Source: JAMZMI01 sp039970095
GTDB taxonomy: Bacteria; Bacteroidota; Bacteroidia; Cytophagales; Cyclobacteriaceae
NCBI GenBank assembly: GCA_039970095.1
Contig: JBDVMP010000026.1
Coordinates: 4,298 to 68,297, forward strand
Length of the DNA stretch: 64,000 bases
Reading direction: 5' to 3'
In this document: piece by piece, positions 8,156 to 16,008 of the stretch
How the letters are laid out: each line of letters begins with the position of its first letter
Position numbering within the stretch: position 1 is the first letter of the stretch
Made by a program: the position numbers and the translations under genes
Notes under the pieces: model-generated
The model's input: the letters and a program-made list of their open reading frames with translations, nothing else
What the model was told of the DNA's origin: nothing
The model's database searches: none

Positions 8156-9333
8156 CAGTTGCAATCTATTTGAACTGTACCATTATAACCAAGTGCTGAA
8201 GCTGTCAAAAAATTATCGCATGCTTCTGCGGTATGATCAAGCGCAAGATGTCCCATGGCAGCCAGTGCGTAGTTTTCCGCACTATCTGGCCATATCTGCA
8301 CATTCCACTCAGTTGTGTTGAGCGCTTTCTCATACATTTCCAATTGCAAATATATGTTGGCAAGCGATGTGAATAGGTTATAGTGCATAGGAGGCAAATG
8401 CTTGCCCTGAATCACCAGTGGATACGCTCTGCCGTAAACGGATCGATATTGCTTAATGGCCAGTTCGTTGGCATGAACATAGTATCTTTTTGCTTCCTCC
8501 AGGTTGCCTAGTTGATCACGATATATTTCAGCCATGGCTATATAGCAATCCAGATTTCTGTATCCTAAAACCAGCAGCTGTGTAAACATCTTAATTGCTT
8601 CATGTGGTTGGTCTATTCGGGCATAAGCCTTGGCCAGGTGCTCCTTTAGCACGATGGGTTTTTTGGGAGAAAACCGCTCGATTAATTCGTAATAGTAAAT
8701 GGCATTTTCGAATTGGAGGCGGTAGTAATGGTCTTCCGCCTTTTCTATGAAACCGGAATAGATACCCGTGGTGTAGTCGGCCATGTCCTCTTCCTCTTTG
8801 AGGTGGGGAGCCAGCTCATTGAAGGTGAGCAGTGCATCTTCTATTTTGCCCATGCGGAAATTTTCTTTTGCCACTTCAAACCTTTGTCTTCTTTCGAGTA
8901 AGCGTTCTTTATGTTGCTTTTCGTCGTAGAAGTTCTTGATGAATATGGCTAGCATTACCGCGGAAGCTACTATGAAAGTGAATATAAATGCGTACGCCGT
9001 GGCGATCCAGTTTTCTTTCCAGTCGATTTTAGGTTTGCTGTAATTCTTACGAGAATGTCTGGGTCTGGCACGGTATGTTGGTTGTGTAGGAGACTCATAG
9101 ACTGTTGTATGAGCTGATCGACCATACGTTAGCTTGATGTCATATCGCGCTTTTTCGTAGGGGTTAGACAGTACCTGATAGGCTTCATTTATTTCCTTGA
9201 ACCGCTCAGCCATATGTTCGTCCCCCGCATGCTTGTCAGGATGATATCGAACGGCCAGCTTCTTAAATGCCGCCTTAATTTCTGTCTGCGATGCAGATTC
9301 ACTGATATTCAGAAGAGTGTAATAATTCTGCAT
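8155..9333 (-). CDS. membrane-anchored J-domain protein with TPR repeats
   Basis: Residues 1-66 are a DnaJ domain with the HPD tripeptide at 31-33, which stimulates Hsp70 ATPase activity. A basic linker (70-108) is followed by one transmembrane helix (about 110-132) and a long helical region (140-385) with several TPR-like units. There is no Gly/Phe-rich region or zinc finger, so it is a class C J-protein that would recruit DnaK to the membrane. With the J domain N-terminal to a single helix, the J domain should be cytoplasmic and the TPR part periplasmic, unless the orientation is inverted. It is cotranscribed with the DUF3052 gene. Confidence 0.82.
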   Translation of the reverse strand: MQNYYTLLNISESASQTEIKAAFKKLAVRYHPDKHAGDEHMAERFKEINEAYQVLSNPYEKARYDIKLTYGRSAHTTVYESPTQPTYRARPRHSRKNYSKPKIDWKENWIATAYAFIFTFIVASAVMLAIFIKNFYDEKQHKERLLERRQRFEVAKENFRMGKIEDALLTFNELAPHLKEEEDMADYTTGIYSGFIEKAEDHYYRLQFENAIYYYELIERFSPKKPIVLKEHLAKAYARIDQPHEAIKMFTQLLVLGYRNLDCYIAMAEIYRDQLGNLEEAKRYYVHANELAIKQYRSVYGRAYPLVIQGKHLPPMHYNLFTSLANIYLQLEMYEKALNTTEWNVQIWPDSAENYALAAMGHLALDHTAEACDNFLTASALGYNGTVQIDCN

Positions 9334-9374
9334 AACCCATCTTTTAACGTCAATTAGGGCTGAAATTGTTCATT

Positions 9375-9746
9375 TCAAGATTTGTAGGTAAGCCAAAAAC
9401 CTGCTGCGCAAAAGAGGATTCCGAAAAGAACACTACCCAGACCGTATAGGGCGAAAGTTGAGATCATGCCTTCTTTGATCAATTTGAGGTTGTCAAAAGA
9501 AAAAGTGGAGAATGTGGTAAAGCCGCCGCAAAACCCCGTAATCAGAAATAAACTGAGGGCTTGCTGCGATTGATTTTTGAGAAAGTATCCAGCCAAAATC
9601 CCTATTAGCAGGCTGCCGATTACATTGACAATCAAAGTGCCAAGAGGAAAGTTGCCATGGAAATATCTTGCGGCCGAAAGGCCCACTCCGTAGCGACAAA
9701 CGCTTCCCGCAAAACCACCAAGCCCAACTAGTAATAGGTCTTTCAT
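9375..9746 (-). CDS. crcB: fluoride ion channel FluC/CrcB
   Basis: CrcB/Fluc proteins are dual-topology dimers that export fluoride. The 123-residue protein has four hydrophobic helices and the family motifs GGFAGSVCRY near the start, GTLIVNVIGS with the pore Asn, and GFCGGFTTFSTFSFD with the pore phenylalanines and central Na+ site. The start codon overlaps the stop of the upstream acpH-like gene by four bases, so the two form an operon. I see no fluoride riboswitch ahead of this operon. Confidence 0.92.
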   Translation of the reverse strand: MKDLLLVGLGGFAGSVCRYGVGLSAARYFHGNFPLGTLIVNVIGSLLIGILAGYFLKNQSQQALSLFLITGFCGGFTTFSTFSFDNLKLIKEGMISTFALYGLGSVLFGILFCAAGFWLTYKS

Positions 9747-10330
9747 TTCAGATTATTTAGAAACGCTGAGGCATGTGCTTTGAGGATTGGGAAAAACTGC
9801 TCGAACTCGTCCTTGTATGCGTCATAATCCTTTTCCAGATCTTTAGAGGCATGCTCCATTTTTGATTCAAATTTAGTTCTTTTGGACATTCCGGTCAGTG
9901 CCTGATTGATACCTTCTACGTATTGGTAGTTGTACAGCCAGTTGCCTGCACTCATGTACTTGAGCATATTTTGAGCCTGGGCTGGTATGACTGATTGGTA
10001 TGATTTAGTTAATGCATAAAATGACTCTGTGTAGTCAATCAAGGGTTTTTCTGAATAGTCCAACCAATTGGCAGAAAGAAAATGATCATAGAAAACATCC
10101 GCAATTACAGGTGCATAGTGATGGTATTTTGGCTGTAGTCTTTTTTTGCTGACTTTGACTATGGCGTGGGTGTCAGTAAAGTGATCAATTTCCCTATGCA
10201 AAAGGATGCCTTTTTTGATGTTCCCTTCAAAAAGCGCTACATCTTTCCCTTTCACAAAGTCCCCGATGAAATTGCCGATCATGACATTCTTATCTTCGCC
10301 GGATAGATAAAGATGTGCGAGAAAATTCAC
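9743..10330 (-). CDS. acyl carrier protein phosphodiesterase (AcpH/DUF479 family)
   Basis: AcpH removes the 4'-phosphopantetheine arm from acyl carrier protein. The 195-residue sequence begins MNFLAHLYLSG and continues MIGNFIGDFVKGKD, LHREIDHFTDTH and DVFYDHFLSANW, giving the conserved His/Asp metal-binding pattern of the family's HD-like fold. Length fits the family. It leads a two-gene - operon with crcB. Enzymatic assignment in Bacteroidota is by family only. Confidence 0.82.
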   Translation of the reverse strand: MNFLAHLYLSGEDKNVMIGNFIGDFVKGKDVALFEGNIKKGILLHREIDHFTDTHAIVKVSKKRLQPKYHHYAPVIADVFYDHFLSANWLDYSEKPLIDYTESFYALTKSYQSVIPAQAQNMLKYMSAGNWLYNYQYVEGINQALTGMSKRTKFESKMEHASKDLEKDYDAYKDEFEQFFPILKAHASAFLNNLK

Positions 10331-10446
10331 TTGTGTGTTGCTTGGTTTCCTTTAATTTTGTTCCTGAGGGATTTATAAACTAAGTTTATCAATTAATCCG
10401 ATAGTACCGCCTAAATCTTAAAGTTATCGAAGGAAGTTCAACAAAT

Positions 10447-10842
10447 ATGTCGAGGACACATCTTAACCTGCTAGTACAACTGGCCAAAATAGATGGTGTG
10501 GTTGTGCAAGATGAGATAGACCTTATCAAGCAAATAGGTAAGGCGAATGGCATGTCTTCTGATGACATCAGTGCGTGTTTTGAGGATCCTACGCTGATCG
10601 AGGATCTGGACGTACTGACTGATGATGAGAAGTATGAGTATATCTACAGCATAGTGCAGCTGATGAAGATAGACGGCCGGCTGTACAAAGAAGAGCTGGC
10701 TTTTTGTGCCAAGATGGCAAGCAAAATCGGATATAGTGAAGATGTGCTTTTGGAGCTATTGCTCAAAATCTACAGTGATCAGGACATCTCAGCAGACAAA
10801 GAATCCCTCAAATCCACGATCCAAAAGTACCTGAGAAAGTAG
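10447..10842 (+). CDS. TerB-like helical protein
   Basis: The 131-residue all-helical protein has two copies of an acidic motif resembling TerB-family metal-binding sites (QLAKIDGVVVQDEIDL and QLMKIDGRLYKEELAF). Such TerB/DUF533-like domains are often stress or envelope associated. The stop is three bases before the helicase gene, so the two are probably cotranscribed. A role in tellurite resistance should not be inferred from the domain name alone. Confidence 0.72.
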   Translation: MSRTHLNLLVQLAKIDGVVVQDEIDLIKQIGKANGMSSDDISACFEDPTLIEDLDVLTDDEKYEYIYSIVQLMKIDGRLYKEELAFCAKMASKIGYSEDVLLELLLKIYSDQDISADKESLKSTIQKYLRK

Positions 10843-10845
10843 CCG

Positions 10846-12741
10846 ATGAAATATACGGATCACTTTCTGAATCTTCTCAAGTTGATCAAACAGGAAAGAG
10901 AAGAGGATAGGAAACAATACGAACATAAAATCGGAAACCGATCTCTGCCCGACAGAAAAAAGGAGGGGGTGACGTGGTATCCTGTCACAGTCAACAAGTC
11001 GTACGTTGGTACTGGCGAGCGTTGGGTCTTTCAGGTGGAGCGAACCACCGACCTGGAGCAAAGACATCATTTTCAGCCAGGGTCTTCCGTGAGTCTTTTT
11101 CTCAATGATGAAAAAAGGAAATTGACCGTTTCGGGAATTGTCATGCGCATGAATCAAAACAAGATGACTTTCATGCTCAATAGCGATGATCCACCTGATT
11201 GGGTGGATGAAGGAAAGCTAGGCGTGAATCTCCTTTTTGATGAGAGCACCTACGATGAGATGGAGAAGACGCTCAAAAAACTTTCGAAGATTACCGAAGG
11301 GCGAGTGTTTGAGCTGATGCCCATTCTTATGGGAGATCAGACGCCATTTTTTAAGAAAAAACCATCAATCACTTTTCCGGGGTTGAATGCTAGCCAAAAT
11401 GCTGCTCTGAATAAAATTAGTGAAGCCGAAGATTTGGCGTTGGTTCATGGCCCTCCGGGGACGGGCAAAACCACCACCCTTGTGCAGGCTATAAAGGAAA
11501 AGGTGTCGGAGGAAAAACAGGTGTTGGTCTGTGCTGCCAGTAACGCCGCGGTTGATCTGCTCGCAGAAAAGCTGAGCGAACAGGAGGTTCGTGTTTTGAG
11601 AATTGGCCATCCGGCCAGAGTTACCGACACAGTGGTTAGCACCACCATGGATGCGCGTCTGGCTTCTCATCAAGATTCTAAAATGTTGCGTGACTTGCGT
11701 CGAAAGTCAGAGGAAATGCGGCAGATGGGTTGGAAGTACAAGCGCAATTTTGGCAGAGAAGAAAGGCAGCAGCGGCGGATGCTTTTGGATGAAGCCAAAA
11801 GCCTCAAAGATGAAGCACACCAGCTGGAAGGCCACATGATTTTTGATGAGCTCAATAAAGCACAGGTTATCGCCTGTACGCTTGTGGGTGCCAACAATTC
11901 AAACCTGATAAACCGTCAGTTCAAAACTGTATTTATAGATGAAGCCTCCCAGGCGCTGGAGCCTGCATCATGGATCCCTATCATGAAGTCGCAAAAGGTG
12001 GTGATGGCAGGTGATCATTGGCAGTTGCCACCCACAGTAAAATCGAGAGAAGCGGATAAGGCAGGACTGTCTCAAACTATTTTCGAGCGAACAATCAAGG
12101 CTTACGATGTGGACACGATGCTGCAAACGCAATACCGGATGCATCCACAGATTATGGCTTTTTCCAATCAATATTTTTACAATGCTGATTTGGAGTCTGG
12201 CGAAATCATTCATCAGCGCCGACAGCTTTACAATGAGCCTGTGGCATTTATTGATACGGCTGGTTGTGGTTATGATGAAGAGAAAAACCCTGAGACGCTC
12301 TCCACTTTCAACGTAGAAGAAGCGCACTTTGTATTGGAGCGACTAGATAAACTGGTCGTGGAAGGAGATGAGGATTTTAAGAAACTGTCCATTGGTATAA
12401 TAGCCCCATACAAAGCACAGACAGAGAAGCTTAGATCTGGGATTGCTAGATATGAGTGGTGGAAGGAGATGGAGCAAAACATTACGATCAATTCTGTGGA
12501 CGCCTTTCAGGGACAGGAAAGAGACATTATTTTGATGTCCCTCGTACGCAGTAACCCCGACGGAGAGATCGGGTTTTTGGGTGATATCCGCCGGATGAAT
12601 GTGGCCATGACTCGTGCCAGACATCTACTCATCATGGTGGGAGACTCAGCTACGCTTAGCTCCAACACCTTTTTTGACGAGCTGATCCGAAACGTACAAG
12701 ACCGAGGATGCTACCACAGTGCGTTTGAGTATATGTATTAG
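10846..12741 (+). CDS. UPF1/IGHMBP2-like superfamily 1 helicase
   Basis: The 631-residue protein has a full set of SF1B helicase motifs: Walker A GPPGTGKTTT (from residue 202), Walker B FIDEASQALEP (around 363), motif III AGDHWQLPPTV (from 388), QYRMHP (motif IV), SVDAFQGQERD (motif V) and NVAMTRAR (motif VI). The N-terminal 180 residues match the beta-barrel region of IGHMBP2-type enzymes. Bacterial members unwind DNA or RNA 5' to 3'; their biological role is mostly unassigned. It follows the TerB-like gene with a three-base gap. Confidence 0.9.
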   Translation: MKYTDHFLNLLKLIKQEREEDRKQYEHKIGNRSLPDRKKEGVTWYPVTVNKSYVGTGERWVFQVERTTDLEQRHHFQPGSSVSLFLNDEKRKLTVSGIVMRMNQNKMTFMLNSDDPPDWVDEGKLGVNLLFDESTYDEMEKTLKKLSKITEGRVFELMPILMGDQTPFFKKKPSITFPGLNASQNAALNKISEAEDLALVHGPPGTGKTTTLVQAIKEKVSEEKQVLVCAASNAAVDLLAEKLSEQEVRVLRIGHPARVTDTVVSTTMDARLASHQDSKMLRDLRRKSEEMRQMGWKYKRNFGREERQQRRMLLDEAKSLKDEAHQLEGHMIFDELNKAQVIACTLVGANNSNLINRQFKTVFIDEASQALEPASWIPIMKSQKVVMAGDHWQLPPTVKSREADKAGLSQTIFERTIKAYDVDTMLQTQYRMHPQIMAFSNQYFYNADLESGEIIHQRRQLYNEPVAFIDTAGCGYDEEKNPETLSTFNVEEAHFVLERLDKLVVEGDEDFKKLSIGIIAPYKAQTEKLRSGIARYEWWKEMEQNITINSVDAFQGQERDIILMSLVRSNPDGEIGFLGDIRRMNVAMTRARHLLIMVGDSATLSSNTFFDELIRNVQDRGCYHSAFEYMY

Positions 12742-12762
12742 GGTGAGAAAGAATTTTGGAAT

Positions 12763-13140
12763 TTAATACTCTTGACCGGAGCAATTCTTAAGCTTTGTGA
12801 TCAAAAATGTAATACTGTCATTTTTGACTCTCAAAACTGAATCGAATTCATACTCGCTATAGGAAAGAAGCGCTTCACACTCAATATAATCCTGATTATA
12901 ACAAATGTTTCGTTTGAAGGCGTAAGAGAGAATGCTTGGGAGGCACTATAGCTGAGCTTCCCATGGAATTTAATCTGAAGTAAGTCAAATTTTTGTCCTT
13001 TCTCTGTAGGAGAAATCTAACTCTAAATATCTGGTATTAAGGAAGATTCCTCCAAAGTCGGGATGACATAGGACATTAACATCAGTTGAGGCTCTCTTCA
13101 GGGCGCCCAGCGAGGAAGTGACGATTCTCTTAGTTCCCAT
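12763..13140 (-). pseudogene. decayed gene with two frameshifts, family not recognised
   Basis: Reading the - strand from an ATG at 13140, which overlaps the last codons of the SRPBCC gene, gives MGTKRIVTSSLGALK and then CHPDFGGIFLNTRYLELDF. It stops after an A5 run near 12985. Sequence of the same character continues in a second frame (FDLLQIKFHGKLSYSASQAF), and then in a third (YIECEALLSYSEYEFD) to a TAA at 12763-12765. Each frame is closed elsewhere. I infer one gene of about 120 codons broken by two small indels. No family is recognisable. It fills what is otherwise an empty 388-base interval. Alternatively the first 51 codons could be a real small protein. Confidence 0.42.
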
Positions 13141-13564
13141 TCATCATATCCTGAAAAGTTCTTCCTTTTCCGGTTTCGCAAAGCATTTTTAGACTACCAA
13201 GGAAAATACCCCAATGAAAGTTACAGTTGCCAAAATAGTCGGTGGCGTTTCTCCAGTTTTCATGCGAAAAACGCAAAATAGTCTTGCTATCTTTTGACTC
13301 GAGGTTGAAGATAATCTTCGTATCCTGCCACTCTTCATCTCCACCAACAGAAAGCCACTCTATATACGTATCAGGTTTGAGGCTAGTGACTTTCAACTGC
13401 TTCAATTCTCCTTCGCCAAAACGAAACTCATTCACAAAACCGATTTCCGGTTTGGCAACCGTAGTTTCGGTCCACCATTTAGCTAAGCCTTCTTGTGTAG
13501 CGAGTGCTTCATATACTTTATCGATGGGTGAGTTGATGTTAACAAAATGTCTGATGTGTTCCAT
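13130..13564 (-). CDS. SRPBCC/AHSA1-like domain protein
   Basis: The 144-residue protein is a START/SRPBCC fold of the AHSA1 type (INSPIDKVYEALATQEGLAKWWTET, then WRNATDYFGNCNFHWG). These form a hydrophobic cavity that may bind a small lipid-like ligand; no reaction is known. It is the third gene of an operon (SRPBCC, ArsR-like regulator, SRPBCC) with a three-base gap after the regulator. The pairing of ArsR-type regulators with SRPBCC proteins is common in bacteria. Confidence 0.83.
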   Translation of the reverse strand: MEHIRHFVNINSPIDKVYEALATQEGLAKWWTETTVAKPEIGFVNEFRFGEGELKQLKVTSLKPDTYIEWLSVGGDEEWQDTKIIFNLESKDSKTILRFSHENWRNATDYFGNCNFHWGIFLGSLKMLCETGKGRTFQDMMNGN

Positions 13565-13567
13565 TGT

Positions 13568-13891
13568 TTATGCTTTTTTAGTGTTCATTAATTGATCCAA
13601 CTTGTCCAGTTTATTTTCCCAGAATGAATGGTAATAGCTCACTACGTCGTAGACCTCTTTGAGCGGTTCTAAGTCAAGATGGTAGATGGTTTCCCTCCCT
13701 TTTGTTTCAGGTTTTAAAATACCGGATTCCTGTAGCGTGTTGATATGGCGCGTCAGCGCTTGCCTACTCATATCGAAGTTTTCAGTAATGGCATGCAATG
13801 ACAATGAAGACGAAACCAACAGAAGTTGGATGATTTTTCTACGGCGAGGGTCGGCCAATGCTTTAAATGGATCCACTTTAGGCTTTTTCAT
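13568..13891 (-). CDS. ArsR-family winged-helix transcriptional regulator
   Basis: The 107-residue regulator has the ArsR core: DPFKALADPRRRKIIQLL, a recognition helix region MSRQALTRHINTLQESG and a wing ETKGRETIYHLDLEPL. There are no cysteines suitable for an arsenite or metal site, so it probably senses a small molecule rather than a metal. It sits between two SRPBCC genes, overlapping the upstream one by 14 bases. The two palindromes upstream of the operon (14306-14327 and 14350-14365) are its likely operators, giving autoregulation; that link is inference. Confidence 0.85.
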   Translation of the reverse strand: MKKPKVDPFKALADPRRRKIIQLLLVSSSLSLHAITENFDMSRQALTRHINTLQESGILKPETKGRETIYHLDLEPLKEVYDVVSYYHSFWENKLDKLDQLMNTKKA

Positions 13892-14303
13892 GTTTCACGA
13901 TTTTTTCAATAAGATTTTGGTGATGTGCCCATCCCATTTCATGCTTTTCGCATTCGATCTTGTCCTGCTCGGCAAATCCTTCATGAGCTATTTTGAATGT
14001 AACTCCATCATTAGTCTCGACCAGACTAAAAGTGACCACTGTGGTATTGTGAAGCTGGGCGGTGTTCCAGGTAAACTTGATGGTATGAGGAGCCTGAACG
14101 TCCAGTATTTCTCCAAAAACGAAATCTGAACATTCGTTTTCATCTGGTGGACAGTCAAACCGATATGACTTTCCTACGATTGGCTCAAAATTTCCCGGCA
14201 TCAACCACTGAGCCAGGTAGGTTTGATTGGTGATGTACTTCCAAACCTCATCTATAGGCTGTTTGTACGTTTTCTCTATAGCTATTGGGGGCATTAGCTT
14301 CAT
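13878..14303 (-). CDS. SRPBCC/AHSA1-like domain protein, first gene of ArsR operon
   Basis: This START-like protein shows IEKTYKQPIDEVWKYITNQ, LAQWLMPGNFEP and EMGWAHHQNLIEKIVKH, typical of the AHSA1/SRPBCC group. I choose the ATG at 14303 (MKLMPPIAIEK). A longer frame would start at 14315, but that ATG lies inside a perfect palindrome that looks like an operator. The gene overlaps the regulator by 14 bases. Ligand unknown; the divergence from the second SRPBCC protein of the operon suggests different partners or ligands. Confidence 0.8.
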   Translation of the reverse strand: MKLMPPIAIEKTYKQPIDEVWKYITNQTYLAQWLMPGNFEPIVGKSYRFDCPPDENECSDFVFGEILDVQAPHTIKFTWNTAQLHNTTVVTFSLVETNDGVTFKIAHEGFAEQDKIECEKHEMGWAHHQNLIEKIVKHEKA

Positions 14304-14305
14304 GA

Positions 14306-14327
14306 TTAGCAACATTTATGTTGCTAA
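14306..14327. promoter_or_regulatory. perfect palindrome, probable operator 1 of the SRPBCC-ArsR operon
   Basis: TTAGCAACAT-TT-ATGTTGCTAA is a perfect inverted repeat with 10-base arms, three to twenty-four bases upstream of the chosen start codon. Its core GCAACATTTATGTTGC recurs almost exactly in the second palindrome 41 bases away. ArsR-family dimers bind such dyads, and the operon encodes one. Confidence 0.65.
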
Positions 14328-14349
14328 TATAGTAGATGTAATTTGAAAG

Positions 14350-14365
14350 GCAACAATTTTGTTGC
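14350..14365. promoter_or_regulatory. perfect palindrome, probable operator 2 of the SRPBCC-ArsR operon
   Basis: GCAACAA-TT-TTGTTGC is a perfect inverted repeat with 7-base arms. It matches operator 1 at 14 of 16 positions. Centre-to-centre distance to operator 1 is 41 bases, about four helical turns, so bound dimers would sit on the same DNA face. Confidence 0.6.
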
Positions 14366-14734
14366 AAAACTCTTTTTTGTCAGCCGCCATTGAGCTTCTT
14401 AGTCATATGATTGACTCGCGACTGGAATATATTCACCAGAACCCAGTTGTAGGAATGATTGTGGAAACCCGAAAACTATGTTTTTAGCTCTGCAAGAGAT
14501 TATGCAGGGTTCAAGGGCTTGGTTGGTGTCAGCCTGGTAAGTTGAAAACTTGAGAATTAGGGAGTCACTTTGCAAACGAGGGCTAGTCAAGGGAGTGTTT
14601 TTAGATACTGCTCCCGGACGGCTCTAATTCTTCAGATAAGGTTCTTTTCGTTTGCTGATTTTCATTTTCTCAACATCTCTAATTCCCCATTCTCGTGATG
14701 TCAGGTGTTTCCACCTGACAGTAAATGAACTCTC
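14366..14734. other. intergenic region without convincing gene
   Basis: I find no believable gene here. A 63-codon - frame (14399-14590) has no recognisable domain. The only clear structure is the hairpin at 14699-14720 near the glutaminase stop. Confidence 0.5.
14699..14720 (-). repeat. small hairpin element downstream of glutaminase
   Basis: TGTCAGGTG-TTTC-CACCTGACA has 9-base perfect arms; on the glutaminase transcript the loop is GAAA, a stable GNRA tetraloop. There is no U-run, so termination is uncertain. The element matches the one at 16630-16651 at 17 of 22 positions, which suggests a small repeat family. Confidence 0.5.
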
Positions 14735-15655
14735 TTAAAAAATTGACCCGCCTAGTTTTGTTGTCAGCATTTCCAATGCTTTCATTCCTTTATTAGAGTT
14801 TCCTTTTTTGTTGAGGGGAGGACTCCAGACACTCACGCAGTATGTTAGTGGGTTGAGCGCTACAATCGCACCACCAACCCCACTTTTCCCTGGTAACCCC
14901 ACCTCGAAAGCAAACTCACCAGATTCATCATAAAAGCCGCAGGTCAGCATGAGTGCGTTCATCCTGCGCGACTGACTGGCCGTTAGCGTGTATTTCCCAT
15001 AGCCAAAAGGAACACCCGTTTCACCGAAATTCAGAAAGGTCTTGGCTAGTTCTACACAAGTCATCTCTATGGAGCATTGCCAAAAGTAGAAGTCCAGTAC
15101 TGTGTCAACATCATTGACCAGGTTGCCTTTGGATTTGATCATATATGCCAGAGAGTTGTTGCCATAACCAACGCTTTTCTCTGACACAGCTACCTGTTCA
15201 TTGTATTGGATTTCCGGATTGCCACACAATCCGCGCACAAATTCCAGAAACTCTGTTTTGGGGTCATCCAGCAAGCTTACGAGCATGTCTGCAATGACAA
15301 TAGCTCCGGCGTTTATGAATGGGTTTCTGGGAAATCCATCTTCATATTCCAGCTGGATGATAGAGTTAAATCCATTTCCTGATGGTTCCACATCCACTCT
15401 TTCCCAGACTTTGTTTCCCAGTTGGCTAAACGCCATAGCCAGTGACAGCACTTTTGATACACTCTGAATGGAAAATTTTTCATCGGCATCTCCAACTTTA
15501 TTGAGCTGTCCATCCACAGTAGTCAGGCACATGCCAAACTTGTTTCTGTCTATCTTAGCGAGATAGGGAATGTAGTCTGCGACTTTGCCATCGTCCTGAA
15601 AATCTTCCAATTCAGTATAAATTTCATTGATGATCTGGGCGTAGTTGGCATTCAT
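14735..15655 (-). CDS. glsA: glutaminase
   Basis: Glutaminase hydrolyses L-glutamine to glutamate and ammonia. The 306-residue length is standard for the bacterial serine-dependent family. The catalytic Ser-x-x-Lys is at S65 and K68 (FSIQSVSKV). Other family motifs are GNGFNSI, NPFINAGAI, NNSLAYMIKSKGN, FGYGKYTLTASQSRRMNALMLTCG and GLPGKSGVGGAIVA. It is a single gene, preceded by a 350-base divergent intergenic region. No regulatory site could be assigned with confidence. Confidence 0.94.
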   Translation of the reverse strand: MNANYAQIINEIYTELEDFQDDGKVADYIPYLAKIDRNKFGMCLTTVDGQLNKVGDADEKFSIQSVSKVLSLAMAFSQLGNKVWERVDVEPSGNGFNSIIQLEYEDGFPRNPFINAGAIVIADMLVSLLDDPKTEFLEFVRGLCGNPEIQYNEQVAVSEKSVGYGNNSLAYMIKSKGNLVNDVDTVLDFYFWQCSIEMTCVELAKTFLNFGETGVPFGYGKYTLTASQSRRMNALMLTCGFYDESGEFAFEVGLPGKSGVGGAIVALNPLTYCVSVWSPPLNKKGNSNKGMKALEMLTTKLGGSIF

Positions 15656-16008
15656 TAGAAGTGATATTGTCTGGTTTCTGAAGAAGAGGCAAAGGTAGTT
15701 TTTCTGAAATGTACTTTTTGCTAGAATATGGATTTATGGAATGCAAAACATGAGCAATTCTTTCACTTACTGATTTCCCGTGGCGTCAGATGGAAAGCCT
15801 CATTCCTAAACAATCAAAGGAAATCAAATCTTTTTTGGTTCACGTTTCCAACACCAGACAGGTTTTAAAAACCTGTCTGGTGTTTTTGTTTTTTTCTCGT
15901 CTGCTTCTTTGTCTTTGAAAAAACGGCAAGCCAATCAGATTACTTTTTTCTTCTTCGTTCTTATATGAAGAGGTAATTTCGAAGCTTTAAAAAATAAAAA
16001 ACGAAAAA
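15656..16008. other. divergent intergenic region with one long hairpin
   Basis: No gene seen. The region separates the divergent glutaminase and lipoprotein genes. It contains a half-copy of the small repeat (TCAGATGGAAA at 15787-15796 or so) and the 17-base-arm hairpin at 15850-15884. Confidence 0.5.
15850..15884 (+). terminator. long perfect hairpin followed by T-run
   Basis: AACACCAGACAGGTTTT pairs perfectly with its complement across a one-base centre, giving 17-base arms, and is followed by TTTGTTTTTTT on +. It has the form of an intrinsic terminator, but no + gene ends upstream of it: the nearest gene leftward is the divergent glutaminase. It may instead be a dispersed palindromic repeat, or shield the next gene from readthrough. 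Confidence 0.5.

Noticed and set aside
9375..10446. Fluoride riboswitch for the acpH-crcB operon
   Set aside because: The 116-base region upstream of the operon shows no fluoride riboswitch-like core.
14399..14590. 63-codon - strand ORF
   Set aside because: No family resemblance, no good start context and no support from neighbours.
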